Of a DNA stretch of 64,000 nucleotides, positions 33,787-45,137 are shown piece by piece; within the stretch, counting starts at the first letter, position 1, and each line of letters opens with the position of its first letter. This DNA is from Lumbricus terrestris (lineage: Eukaryota; Annelida; Clitellata; Crassiclitellata; Lumbricidae). A program made the position numbers and the translations under genes. The notes under the pieces are model-generated. The model saw only the letters and a list, made by a program, of their open reading frames with translations, searched no databases and was not told the origin of the DNA. The stretch spans positions 17,321,185 to 17,385,184 of the forward strand of contig OX457044.1 in assembly GCA_949752735.1 (NCBI GenBank), written 5' to 3'.

Positions 33787-34033
33787 GTGCAAGAACAAAG
33801 AAGGGTGTGGGTGTGCACGACGTCAATTATTTCGGGCTTATTTTTCGGGCAAAAGTAAAATTTTGACGCCCCCACTGCTGAAATGTCCCCTACGCCTATG
33901 AGGATCTTTAAAACATGCGTTCATGAGCTTATAGTACGTTACAGTACAGTCTTCGCGCTTTGTCGCATTCTGTTTATTTTTCATCGGGATCATGACAGAT
34001 TCGTAATAATGGTAGCAGTATACTATATTATTA

Positions 34034-34236
34034 TTAGCAGCAGCAGCAGGAGTAGCAGCAGCAGCAGGAGTAGCAGCAGTAGTAGCAGTTGCAGCAGCAG
34101 TAGCAGCAGTAGTAGCAATAGTAGTAGTAGTAGCAGCAGCAGCAGTAGTAGCAATAGTAGTAGCAGTAGTAGTAGTGGTGGTGGTGGTGGTGGTGGTGGG
34201 GGTGGGGGGGTGGTGGTGGTGGTAGGCCTACTAGTG
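34034..34236. repeat. (AGC/AGT)n and (GGT)n microsatellite
   Basis: Mixed AGC/AGT trinucleotides, then GGT repeats. Confidence 0.92.
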
Positions 34237-34324
34237 GTATAGTAGCAATAGTAATACTGCTACTATTTTTTTCTGGCTTATGTTATATTTCGGACTCACT
34301 CAGCTCCTCCCAACGTCCATTTCG

Positions 34325-34485
34325 TTCATTCAACAGAGTTTAGTTCCTCGCTCTAGAACGGATGTGCTTCATAAGCCTCGATCATTTGCCTCAAATGGAC
34401 CTTCTTCTGTTCGCTCTACACTTCTGTCTGGCAGTCACTATTCTCTTCTCAAAACCTGATTCTTCTCGCGGTGCCTTGCTCAATG
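34325..34485 (+). pseudogene. LINE 3' end remnant
   Basis: Reads LVPRSRTDVLHKPRSFA, then LLKT and FSR, matching the C-terminal motif of the same LINE group seen at 51590 and 63545. Degenerate. Confidence 0.55.
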
Positions 34486-35358
34486 GTCTCACTCTCTTGG
34501 TCTCAGTCTTGGTACCTTACTCTCATGGTCTCAATCTTGGTACCTTACTCTCATGGTCTCAGTCTTGGTACCTAACTCTCATGGTCTCAATCTTGGTACC
34601 TTACTCTCATGGTCTCAGTCTTGGTACCTAACTCTCTTGGTCTCAGTCTTGGTCCTCACTCTATTGGTCTCAGTCTTGGTACCTTACTCTCATGGTCTCA
34701 ATCTTGGTACCTCACTCTCTTGGTCTCAGTCTTTGTACCTTACTCTCATGGTCTCAATCTTGGTACCTTACTCTCATGGTCTCAGTCTTGGTACCTAACT
34801 CTCTTGGTCTCAGTCTTGGTCCTCACTCTATTGGTCTCAGTCTTGGTACCTTACTCTCATGGTCTCAATCTTGGTACCTCACTCTCTTGGTCTCAGTCTT
34901 GGTCCTCACTCTCTTGGTCTCAGTCTTGGTACCTTACTGTCTTGGTCTCAGTCTTGGTCCTCACTCTATTGGTCTCAGTCTTGGCCCTCACTCTCTTGGT
35001 CTCAGTCTTGGTCCTCACTCTCTTGGTCTCAGTCTTGGTCCTCACTCTCTTGGTTTCAGTCTTGGTCCTCACTCTCTTGGTCATAGTCTTAGTCTTGGTA
35101 CCTAACTCTCTTGGTTTCAGTTTCAGTCTTGGTACCTAACTCTCTTGGTCTCAGTCTTGGAACCTCACTCTCTTGGTCTTAGTCTCAGTCTTGGTATCTC
35201 ACTCTCTTGGTCTTAGTCTCAGTATGGGTACATAACTCTCTTGGTCTCAGTCTTGGTACCTCACTCTCTTGGTCATAGTCTCAGTCTTGATACCTCACTC
35301 TCTTGGTCTCAGTCTTGGTACCTCACGCTCTCCTGGTCTCAGTTTTTTGTACCTCACT
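34486..35358. repeat. 27/28-bp minisatellite, about 31 units
   Basis: Unit TCTCATGGTCTCAGTCTTGG followed by TACCTTAC; variants have CTTGG, TCAAT or a 1-base shorter TCCTCAC end. Because 28 is not a multiple of 3, all three plus frames stay open and give repetitive false ORFs. It lies between LINE fragments. Confidence 0.93.
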
Positions 35359-35359
35359 C

Positions 35360-36090
35360 TTTAATACAATCTTGGGTACTGGTTTTTATTACAGGTTGCT
35401 TGAAACTTGCACAATTGCAGTTATGTGACAGTAATAACAGGCTATATTTAAAACGGCTTAAAATCATAAACTTTGTATACGCTGATTATTGGCTGGACCC
35501 GCTGCCCGAAATCAACATATTATGACAAATATTATAATCAGTTTGGCACGGGCTCTAAAAGTCGCCTGGCTCCTGGGCATTAACCTCTGCCCCGTCTTTG
35601 CGGCATGCCTGGAAATGTTTTGAAGTTATTGATTTCTAGCCTTATGTTTAAATTTGATGGCGCCATATCAATTGCTGCCTGAAGTTACATGAAGTTTCTG
35701 CATGTGCACCCTATGTCTTCAGCATATCCGCCAAATTTCGTTTTCATTTTATAGTTCGTGCATAAAATCATATTTAACAGTGTGGTGAGATCTCATTTTT
35801 AAAGAAAAGTGGCGCTATAAAAATGGTTAAATTACAAATTAAATAGAGGCCTGTTATAGGTGAGCATATACGTTCTCATGAGCTATAATAATGCCAAGTC
35901 CCATGCTTTTATTCACTCGTTCAACAATACACAGACACTTTTTGAACCAAATATCCACCCGCTGGTCATTTACACGGAAGACGAAATTAGAATCTGTGAA
36001 TGACAACAGTAGGCTAATTATTATTATTTATTTTTGCGTAAGAAGAACCCATGGTGGCATCTTCATTAGCTGTGAGAAATTGATAATTTC
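35360..36090. other. Gene-free stretch
   Basis: Unique-looking AT-rich sequence between the minisatellite and the 3' end of peptide gene C. No gene or element recognised. Confidence 0.5.
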
Positions 36091-36096
36091 TTTATT
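36091..36096 (-). terminator. Poly(A) signal candidate, peptide gene C
   Basis: AATAAA on the minus strand, about 220 bases past the stop. Another lies at 36027-36032. Confidence 0.5.
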
Positions 36097-36313
36097 AACA
36101 TCTAAAATGAGTTTCGATAGTCACGATGATATGCATGTAGGCCCTATTGGGCTTTATGCTGGCCAATCTGGATATAAGGCTAACGCTGTACTGAGTATAG
36201 AAAGTGAGTGAGCAGATTGGTTGGCAGTACTGATGACTATGCTGAATAATAATTGACTTGAACGAGGTCTGCTCTATGGTTGTTGAAGTCGGAAGTTGGC
36301 CACACGACGCATG

Positions 36314-36369
36314 TTAACAGACTGGCCACAAACAGCAAATGTCGTCTAAATTCGTACAAGGATCGTCAT
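36314..36369 (-). CDS. Peptide gene C exon 4: mature peptide
   Basis: Acceptor TATCTTCTCTTGCAG. The first two bases finish an Asp codon, then DDPCTNLDDICCLWPVC and TAA. Conserved with gene A at TTTGCTG, TGTGG and TCTGTTAACATGC, i.e. around the Cys and Trp codons and the stop. Confidence 0.78.
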
Positions 36370-38499
36370 CTGCAAGAGAAGATAATTTGTATTTACGTGT
36401 ATGCAACCAGCCCTGAATACAGGGTGGGCTAAAAAAAAAGACCCCTTATAGGGTTTTTGCCAAGATCTTGACCAGTATACAAAAAAATTTAAATCAAATT
36501 TTACAGGCTTAAAAGCAATTGATATTTACGTACAATGGCAACATTTCACCAAAATATTTCAAACAGAACAAAAGTACCCACTGATATTTTACGACTCAAA
36601 ACGAATACACGAATGAATGCATGAATGAATAACTAATTGTGAGAGCTGAGACAATTTTAGAACCTGTTACAAGTTGCGATCTATAAGTTTGAATCTGCTT
36701 GATAATGTAAAACGAAATTCATTGATTGATCACACAGGTGTAAAAATTGTAGGTAGCTTTATTAATATTACGATGCGTAGGAGCATTGCTGTTTTAGAAC
36801 GTGTCTTAAATGTCCAGAGGAAGAAATATGCAAGCAATAATTTTATGATATGGAGCGTGAAGTTCCTTAGGGAACTTACCCCTTTTCCGAATGTTTCCTG
36901 CGACCCCGCCTCGTGCCGCAAGTCCATTGGCTGTGTCAAGTCCCGCGAACGACAGATCAGTCTACGAGATGAACGAGAAAAAAACCAGTAGGCTATATAA
37001 TCTCATGATGCATTTTTCGGAGAACAAGAATGTATGTATGCGTACTTGTTAGAGCGCCTCTTCAAGAGTTCTATTCAGAAGCGTTCCCGACGACACTGAA
37101 TCGGAGTCTCACGCCTATGTGCTGAGCAATTGCAAGTGAAAGACTTGTCCAAGGTGCCTACGAGGCGGCGTGAGGTGGATTCGAACCTGCAACCCTCCGG
37201 TTGCAAGGCACATACCCGCTGCACCACCCCGACCCACAAAATAGGGCTGCAATGCATTTTCTATGTGTCTTTAACAGCTGCTACTTCCTAGCGAGGCAGC
37301 TTTGCTTTATGAATGCTAGTGACTTAATCTGTTTAGCGTCGACACGTTAGGCCTACTGCTTAAAATACGGAGCAATCGCAAGATTTTAAAATCGAGGTTA
37401 TAATACTGAAGGCCGAAAATGTCTTCGTTTGAGCTGTTATTATAACTGTATAGCCTACACCCTAAATGTATTTGCATAATGACTTCTATAAGTACCGCTG
37501 CAATGAAAGAAAGTCACCAGCGAGCAACTCTACCCGAATAAGTAAATCAGAGGCTTGGGAAAATGTGTAGGGTACTAGAGCCACAGCTCTCGATTCCAAC
37601 AGTAGGCAACACTTCTAGATTGACCGAAGGGGCCGCGACCCTGGACCAAGAAGACTGAAATGCAAATGTCCCTAAGGAATGATAGGGCAGTGCCCAAAGG
37701 TCAGGATCTTAAACTGAATACGCGTATTAGGTCCATCCAGCATTAAGGACAGAACTTTGGGGCACCTCCAATAAGATGGGAGCGGCGCAGTAGGCTACAA
37801 ACCAAAGCTTCTAAATATCATCTAGGAAATGTGCTGTAATGTTGAGGACCAAAGCTTCTAAATATCATCTAGGAAATGTGCTGTAAAGTTGAGGACGTGA
37901 ATTATAAAGTAGCCTGCGTGTAGTGCAGAGGTGGTAAAGGAATGAGTGACGGATTCTGTTGAAGTGATCGGTCATCAGAGAGCTCCCGGTCGAGGACAAC
38001 TTCTAGCTGTAGGCTACCTCAACCTAACAATTCATGCATCCATCTGCATACACTCATTCGTTATTCCCTCCGCGGAAACACTCTTACAACTTACGTACAT
38101 GTATATATGCTCAGATAAGACAAAAAGAAACAAAATAATACCCAGATGATGCACATGCGTAAATAGTCTACGTGAATAGACAGCCAGACAGACAGACAGA
38201 CAGACAGATTATCTATTTCTACCTATCTCTCTTCCTATCTATCTCTCTTTCTATCTCTCTTTCTATCTCTCTTTCTATCTCAGCCATTGGGCTGTGGGAA
38301 GAGAAAAGAATGCCTGAAAACCTCTGGAATAAAGATAAGTTACGGATTTGAGCAAACTGAGAGTGCCAACCAAACCGGATCAGCTGAACTGTGGTGTCTG
38401 ATTACAGCATAGTCTGAGGTGGTTGGAGATGTTTCAATATGAATCATCCCGACGAAGGAAAGATCATCATCCGACGGGACTTGATCAAAGACCCGGTTG

Positions 38500-38532
<33 letters not shown>

Positions 38533-41500
38533 TTATTTGGCAACCAAAGCAAAGCAAATTTAAAATAAATCAGATGCAACATCATATAAACAAAGTTAAC
38601 ACAATAAAATAAAACAGTGCTTAAATAATGATGCTGATAGTTTACAATTGGTTGCACAGGGGACTCGGAAGGGGTCTTGCAACCCCGCTAGGTGGGCCCC
38701 CTGGGCGGAAATACCATGATGAGGAAGGCCATCAGGTTGCCATAAAGTGGTCTCAATATAAACAACATTAAAAAAGAAAATGTTCTGAAAAACCTTAACT
38801 AAACATTAAACACCTTAACTAATAGCACGGTTACACATTCGAAGGTCATAGCGCCTAGAAGAAAAAATTTTAGGCAGAAAATTTACTGAATGGTCGGGAT
38901 ATTGCACAATAGGTTGAAATTGGATATAACCTAGGTCATTACCAAATTAATTCAAAAAGAGTGAAGGAAGGTAATTTAATAGTTAAACTATTTAACGACC
39001 AAGTGGCTAGCAACAATGAATACCCAAGGTGTGTTAAGATAATTTATTGGCTTTTATCGAGTATCAGGGCTCTCAGTCTTAGCTTAAAGAGACTAAGACT
39101 AGGTTGTAGTCTGATGGAAAGCGGAATTTCATTCCATGTTAGAGCCCCATTGTATTTAACAGAGAAGCGACGGATATTGGTGTGGGCGTAAGGCAGATGG
39201 TAAGAGTTGGCCTGTCTGGTATGATATGAATGTACCTCAGTAGTAGAGAGGAAAAAATTATTAAACACAGAGGGTAATAAACCATGAAAATATTTAAACA
39301 TAAACTCGCCTATCTGCACATGCCTAATTTGATAAACATTGAGAAGGTTAAATTCCCGGAATTTAGATTTGGTCGAAGTCCCATAGGGCAAGTATCCTAT
39401 ATATCGAATTGCTCGCTTTTGGAGCTTGAGTAAATTCAGTATACTAGATTTATAGGTAGAGGCCCAAATTATATTGCAGTATGTGAGGTAAGGGTAAATG
39501 AGTGAATAATATAATGTGAGACGAATATGAGGAGGTACAAGCTGGGAGGTACGAGATAATATTCCAAGGTTTTTAGCGATTTTATTAGATACAATTTTTA
39601 AGTGATCTTTCCAGGTTAGGTGTTGATCAATATACACTCCTAAGAATTTAGTAGATATAACCTGAGTGAGCGGGACCCCTTCAATGCATACCTCAGATTT
39701 CCTGTTGGACAATTCTTTCTATGAGATTTAAAGATTATGTAATTGGTTTTGTCAAGATTTAAGGACAGTTTATTTACATGGAACCATTCAGCTATGTTTA
39801 TCAATTCAGAGTTAACGTCGAGAATTAGAGCATCAAGCGATGAGTTAGAGTAGAATACATTAGTGTCATCAGCAAAGAGTATAAAGTACAACAGAGGGGA
39901 TGCATTAGGAAGATCATTGACGTAGATTAGAAACAATAAGGGACCGAGAATAGATCCTTGGGGGACTCCAAAGTTAATTTCCCGTAGATTAGATAAAGTG
40001 CCGTTGCAGGAGACCAATTGAGATCGGGCAGTAAAATAACTAGAGAACCAACTTAATTGGGTACCCCGGATCCCATAAATGCTTAATTTTTGTAGTAGGA
40101 TATTATGATTGACGGTGTCGAAGGCCTTTGCCAGGTCGAAAAAGATTCCTATTGCATACTGGTTATTTTCAATTGCATTGGAAATTTTGTCCTGCATACT
40201 CATCAGGGGCATGTAGGTAGAGTGTCCAGATTGGAATCCATGCTGAGAAGGGAAGAGGACATTACCTTTAGAAAAGAAATTATCGAGACGTTCATACATG
40301 GCTTTTTCAAAAAATTTAGAGAAAAATGGTAGTACTGAAATGGGTCTGTAATTTGTAACATCATCTTTAGTCCCTTTTTTATAAACTGGAACCACCTTAG
40401 CGATTTTTAATGATTGAGGAAATACCCCGGTGCTAAAAGAACAGTTAATTAAATCAGATAAGAGGTGAGCAATAGAGGGCAGGGATAGAAGTGCAATGCT
40501 GGGATCAATGTCATCAACTCCTTTGCCGTGTGAACAGTTAATGGAGTGCCCAAGACGGATAACTTCCTCGGGAGAGGTTTCGCTGAGTCCAAAAGATTCG
40601 ATATGTGGCGAGGGCATGAATTTATCAAACGAAGTCATGGTAGCAGGGATTTTAGAAGCAAGTGACTGGGCTATCTCCGTAAAGTAGGTATTAAATTTAT
40701 TAGCAACAGATCTAGGATCAGAAATCTTCACCCCATCGACTGTTAGCGATAAGACATTTTTATCAAGACTATCATTCGTCCCCATAAGAGTTCGCAGCAG
40801 GCTCCAAGTTTTCTTCAAGTTATTGCTATGCTTACAAAATTCTGAGGCATAATAATTTTTTTCAGCTAGAATTCTCAAGGATTTAAATTTGTTTCTATAA
40901 GAAACAAACTTCAACTTATTACTATCATTAGGTTTTTTATATACTTTAGATATAATGCAGATTTTTTTCTACAGGATTTGAGGAGACCCTTTGTCATCCA
41001 AGGTTTAATTGGGGTGGAATTTCGTCCACAATTATTTTGGGTGAGAGGAAAAAATTCATCGTAGGTCTCCGTGTATTTGGATTGGAAAAAAATCATACGC
41101 CCCATTAACATCCTGGTTGGCACAGGCTTCCAAAACAGTTGTCGTCTGAATGACACGATACGGAATGGCAGCGGAACCCACGGGTATGGGAATCTATTCC
41201 AATCTGGTCGTGAACAAAATGCATGACAGATGGGCGAGGGCAAGACTGTTTGGAAGGTCACAAGTTATAGACCTATTTGACCTGTGTCTGTGTGGCATCT
41301 GACACAAGCGAGTGAGAACGATCCGATTGGCTGAGCAGAAGTCAAAAGGGCGCAATAGACAGCACGAGACAACAGAGTTGGAGCGGTCCCAAAGGAAAGA
41401 CTGCAGGCTAAGAAAGGCCATAATTTATAGACAACAGGGCCCGAAAAGGAGTTCTGAGGACAGAGAAGGGTAATATCAGGAACTTGAAAATTTTTCAAGA

Positions 41501-42005
41501 TGTTCGAGAAAAGTAGATTGATTCGCAGCACAGAATAGATAAAGCGTAGCTACGCTTTATCTATTCTGTGATTCACAGTATGGTGTTCCTAAATTATTCA
41601 GCTATTATTATAACGGTCTCTTTAAACATATAATGCCACTTCAGAGAACTCAGATGCGCTCCCAGTCCAACCAATGAACCAATCAATCAATCTTTTTTAT
41701 TGACCACCACCACAAAGTAATACAAGCGTACAGTTTACAAATTCGTATTCATGTTGTCAATAGGTAAACTCAAAAAGGAACATATTATGGTTCCGCGAGA
41801 CAGGTTCCCTATTTACATCAGTAAATAGTTTGGAAGGTTCCTATGTAGGCCTAACTAAGTAACATTTTAAGTAAAATCACGCTAGAGATCTAACGATTTT
41901 TGTGCGACCGACCTGAAGGTCAATAAATGCACCAAAGACATTCGATGAGATAACAAGCAGAACGATCAACAGAGAACCAGCCAAACGATTCAATGAAGAA
42001 CTCAT
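36314..42005 (-). CDS. Peptide gene C: secreted cysteine-peptide precursor, 76 aa
   Basis: Three coding exons (41913-42005, 36880-36961, 36314-36369) join to 76 codons plus stop. Residues 1-26 form a clear signal peptide (core SLLIVLLVI, end VFGA). Residues 27-58 are a short Gly/Ala-rich propeptide ending GNIRKR. Residues 59-76 are DDDPCTNLDDICCLWPVC, again C-X6-CC-X4-C with a terminal Cys, but acidic where gene A's peptide has His-Cys. Exon order, phases (0, 1), acceptors and the untranslated first exon match gene A. The 5-kb intron 2 holds an unrelated LINE, a SINE and tandem repeats, which hid the gene from simple ORF reading. The propeptide is nine residues shorter than A's. All splice sites are intact, so expression is plausible. 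Function is not known. Confidence 0.75.
36880..36961 (-). CDS. Peptide gene C exon 3: propeptide
   Basis: Acceptor TTTTTTTCTCGTTCATCTCG-TAG, donor G|GTAAGT, phases 0 and 1. Encodes TDLSFAGLDTANGLAARGG, then VAGNIRKR. The basic site and the preceding GNI are shared with gene A. Confidence 0.78.
37041..37237 (-). mobile_element. tRNA-derived SINE, copy 4
   Basis: Tail TTGTTAGAGCGCCTCTTCAAG, body GAGCAATTGCAAGTGAAAGAC, B-box inverse GGATTCGAACC, and tRNA-like head to about CACCACCCCGACCC. It lies in intron 2 of peptide gene C. Confidence 0.88.
37801..37894. repeat. 47-bp tandem duplication
   Basis: Two adjacent nearly identical copies beginning ACCAAAGCTTCTAAATATC. Confidence 0.92.
38180..38284. 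repeat. (GACA)n and (CTAT/CTTT)n microsatellites
   Basis: Seven-odd GACA units followed by CTAT, CTCT and CTTT pyrimidine tetramers. Confidence 0.85.
38501..41095 (-). mobile_element. LINE (Jockey/CR1/L2-like group), 5'-truncated, with frameshifts
   Basis: A non-LTR retrotransposon in intron 2 of peptide gene C. The minus strand encodes, in three frames (about 41086-40914, 40914-39640, 39712-39044), a pre-RT linker and a reverse transcriptase with NYRPISVLPFFSK, FDLAKAFDTVNHN, GVPQGSILGPLLF and the catalytic FADDT. It ends with a thumb and C-terminal domain containing YIDQHLTWKDH and NEIP. Frameshifts near 40914 and 39690 and the missing 5' endonuclease mean it is dead. It ends in a (TTGA)n tail at 38501-38532. 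No target duplication was found. Confidence 0.9.
41529..41570. repeat. 42-bp perfect palindrome without spacer
   Basis: Two 21-base arms (CACAGAATAGATAAAGCGTAG and its exact inverse) meet with no loop. In intron 2 of peptide gene C, near the 5' end of the LINE. Confidence 0.95.
41913..42005 (-). CDS. Peptide gene C exon 2: signal peptide
   Basis: The exon starts at 42012 (acceptor TAATTTTGCAG), with the ATG 7 bases in. 31 residues with hydrophobic core LLIVLLVIS and VFGA cleavage context. Donor CAG|GTCGGT, phase 0. Confidence 0.78.
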
Positions 42006-42116
42006 TCTCTACCTGCAAAATTACAGAAACTGAAGGTTACTGAAGATAGCAGCATTCAACCAGGTTGATCTGCCATAAATGATAAACTGAGAGAATATAC
42101 CTTTTTCCATTTTGTC

Positions 42117-42393
42117 GCATGCCCCCATTTAAAAAGTGCATGGGACGTGCCCCCAATTAGTTTTCAACAAGCCATTAAAGCAGGATATACTAGAGAGGCC
42201 ATTACTCCGACCAGGAAGACTGACTAAAAAAAATGGTCATCAACTATTTTGGCGGCTAAAATGGTTTCTTTTTCTGGCAAATTGGGCGAATGACTAAAAA
42301 GTCATCAGATTTTTCTGCGAAATTTTTCCCCTGTCCCAACTCAACAACCCAAGACCGAAAATTTTGGCCCCCCTCGAAAATTTCTGTATCCGC
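42117..42393. mobile_element. hAT-like MITE, family 1, copy c (5'-truncated)
   Basis: Similar to copies a and b from CCCCCATTTAAAAAGTGCATG to the terminal TCTGTATCCGCCCTTG. The left end and duplication are missing. It lies in intron 1 of peptide gene C. Confidence 0.8.
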
Positions 42394-42463
42394 CCTTGAT
42401 ATGCGGCATCACAATAATTACTTAATGTGGGTCAGAACATATCTCTCTATCTGTCTGTCTGTC

Positions 42464-42466
<3 letters not shown>

Positions 42467-42523
<57 letters not shown>
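42467..42523. repeat. (AT)n microsatellite
   Basis: About 28 AT units preceded by (CTGT)n. Confidence 0.92.
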
Positions 42524-42524
<1 letters not shown>

Positions 42525-42810
42525 GATTGAATACCCTACTGCCTATATGCTGATGAGCAAACTAAAGCGTACGTGTCACTGAACCTAATCGTGTTACATA
42601 TTCAATATTTTTAACATTTATGTTCATTTTATCGACTTTTGTAGGCCTATATTTTCGGTCTACATTTTCTTCTACTCTTCTGAGACCATAAAAAAGTGTG
42701 TTACGTGTGATGATGTTGTTTCCTCTACCGACCGGGGTCGTTTGATAGCGTTCAACGCCGGTTAGCCTGAAGGTCGCATGTACATGTACGTTCGTGTGTC
42801 AGATACTCAC

Positions 42811-42985
42811 ATATGATCACGCGTAGCCAAGTGTGTAGTTCTGCAATCGGTTCACAGCTCGGTGTCGGTTGTCGATGTGGCTCTCCTTGGCATCTACACT
42901 TCTTTAAGCCGAAAGACCGCCACGCTTTTATACACGTTGCGCATGTTATGGACATCAGGGCGACCGGCATATAATTGATAGCTGC
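42811..42985 (-). other. Peptide gene C exon 1, probably 5'UTR
   Basis: Homologous to 31331-31512, with donor T|GTGAGT. An open frame across it is not kept in the other copies. The 5' border is inferred from the TATA-like box. Confidence 0.6.
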
Positions 42986-43016
42986 CTCGATCTATCTCAA
43001 TCACAAAATCTCCTAC

Positions 43017-43023
43017 TACTATA
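43017..43023 (-). promoter_or_regulatory. TATA-like box, peptide gene C
   Basis: TATAGTA on the minus strand, aligned with TATAATA upstream of gene A. Flanking similarity reaches back to the (AAT)n tract at 43488, with shared AAGACGTCAG and GCATCAGCTG words. Confidence 0.5.
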
Positions 43024-43485
43024 AATTATCATTCTCCTATAGCCTACGTCCTTTTTCTTGCCTGCTGGAGCATCTATTTTGTCTGCGTAATCTCCTTTCT
43101 GTATACGAAGCACATGTAGCAAACCGGCAAAACAATTAATAGATTCATTGGGTCGAAATGATTCTAATAAAAAATTGAGGGTTTGTTGTTTGATGGGCCA
43201 ACGAAATTACTTTGTAACCATACATCTTAGAAGTAACTCAAAACCAGTAGGACTAAGCAACAAGACGTCAGAATAGGGTGCAATCTCATTATTCTCGGTA
43301 TAAGCCCAGGTGCATGCAAAAGTGTTATTGCTAACATTTTTTTTCGACCAACTATTCTTCTGCATATAAAATGTAGTTGATTTTAATCGGACAGGTAATT
43401 TTATGTGAAGCAATCAATGGCATAGGTGCAGTGTTCACAGCTATTTACTATACTTACCTATGCATGCATATTGCATCAGCTGGCA

Positions 43486-43486
<1 letters not shown>

Positions 43487-43548
<62 letters not shown>

Positions 43549-43647
43549 CATAATAATTAAAAAAACATACTAATAAACATAGTAATAATAAGCATAATAA
43601 TAATAATGATACTAATAATACAAATGATAATAATACTAAACATAATG

Positions 43648-43703
<56 letters not shown>

Positions 43704-43713
43704 AAACATAATG

Positions 43714-43791
<78 letters not shown>

Positions 43792-43797
43792 GTAATA
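43487..43797. repeat. (AAT)n microsatellite
   Basis: Long AAT arrays broken by short AAACATAATAAT stretches. Start of the spacer between peptide genes C and B. Confidence 0.93.
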
Positions 43798-43967
43798 CCC
43801 TCTGGAAACCGTGCACTTGTTCCAGCAGCTATCCATTTGCACGCAAAGATTTAATGCAATAGCATTTAGAGTCACGTTCGCACAACGCACCGAGGACGAG
43901 GACCACTAACGTCATAGAATAGATTCATAAATTCTGAGGGATCATAAATACCTCGGGTAAAAAAAAA

Positions 43968-44026
43968 TAGTAATAATAATAATAGCAATTATGATAGTAA
44001 TAATAATAATAATAATAAACATAATA

Positions 44027-44078
<52 letters not shown>

Positions 44079-44335
44079 TAAAAACAAACATAATAATAAT
44101 TATAGTAATAGGGCCGATACCATGCATGGTTTGTAATATTGATAATAATACGAATAAAAGTAATTTTAATGTAAAAAAAGCAATAGCAGGATTAATGAAA
44201 ACGATAGTAATAATGATGGTAGGCCTAGTGGTGGCCGTGGGTGGTGGTGGTGGTGGTCGTGGTCGTATTGATGGTGGTGACTGTGGCGGTGGTTGTGGTG
44301 GAGGTGAGGGTGGTGGAGGTGGCAGTGGTAATAAA
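43968..44335. repeat. (AAT)n, then (GGT)n microsatellites
   Basis: AAT repeats to about 44095, a short unique piece, then GGTGGT-rich sequence at 44220-44335. Confidence 0.88.
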
Positions 44336-44519
44336 AGTTCAAATTGACGAGTAAGTCTACCATGTAAAATCACATGATAGGCTATAGCAGTCATAGATGA
44401 CAACAAGTTCCACATGAGTCAGATTTTGTTGCATGGCAGCCTGCAAGACGCTCTTGTCCTACTGTTCATTTTTCAGATGCCCTATAGGAAGACTGCAGAA
44501 TGAGTCAAATTTCTGGAGC

Positions 44520-44600
44520 CATCGCTGGTATCGAACCCGCGTCCTTATGATCTTCGTGCCAGCGTGCTACCATTCAACTAGCGTTCGACATGGGGAGATG
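44520..44600 (-). repeat. tRNA-like sequence, second SINE type
   Basis: The minus strand has GTTGAATGGTAGCAC as an A-box-like head and GCGGGTTCGATACC as the B box. Acceptor-stem pairing and a CCA-compatible end are not evident, so it is read as a SINE relic and not a tRNA gene. Confidence 0.45.
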
Positions 44601-44883
44601 GTTGAACTTATGGGTGGTTTTTATGGGATATGGGATGGTGTTGTGACCTACGACTGAGTATGGATAATGAGGCCGTGAGTGTCACTGTTCGCTTCCGCTA
44701 TAGTAATCTGCATGTGAACCTGACAACTGCCTTTGTGGATTACGTGCGGCGGAGGCGGCGGCGACAGCGCCGCAACTGCGGCATGGATTGCGTGGCCTCG
44801 CTTTCGGCTTGAGTCCCTCTCCCTTCGTCCGGCGGCATAGGATATACCCTCTTGAAAACAACAAATTGTTTTACCGTTATTAT

Positions 44884-45129
44884 CATGGGCGGAGTTTGGT
44901 TTCCGTCCTTGAAGGGGCTAAGTTTGTCGGGGCTGAGACTCGGTCAAAAAACGAGACAAGTTCTCCCAGCCAAAAGTTGATGACCTTTTTGTGTTTTGTT
45001 TTTAGTCATTCAGAATTTTTGTGTGGGGGCTAAGCCCGAAAACGATACCATTTACACGGTAGAAAAATGACTCTGGGTCTTCATGGGGGGTGGCTAAGCC
45101 CCTCAAGCCCCTGATAAAATCCGCCCATG
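44884..45129. mobile_element. hAT-like MITE, family 2, copy b
   Basis: 246 bp, ends CATGGGCGGAGTTTGG / AAAATCCGCCCATG, perfect 8-bp duplication GTTATTAT (44876-44883 and 45130-45137). Longer than copy a by an internal block with GATGACCTTTTTGTG. Confidence 0.92.
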
Positions 45130-45137
45130 GTTATTAT

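Noticed and set aside
34486..35358. CRISPR-like regular array
   Set aside because: Units abut with no unique spacers, and the window is animal DNA; it is a minisatellite.
35891..36211. 106-codon plus-strand frame ending at a GTGAGTGAG donor-like site (also 23297-23515)
   Set aside because: It is antisense to the 3'UTR of the peptide genes; the shared sequence is explained by the duplication, and no acceptor or partner exon was found.
23671..42005. Assignment of the cysteine peptides to IL-17, conotoxin-like, guanylin or orexin families
   Set aside because: Cys spacing and precursor sequence do not fit these families closely; a C-CC-C order alone is not evidence.
42752..42970. 72-codon frame with CRC and CEP motifs as a coding exon of the peptide gene
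   Set aside because: The homologous exon at 31331-31512 needs a frameshift to match it and contains stops; conservation is at DNA level, so it is treated as 5'UTR.
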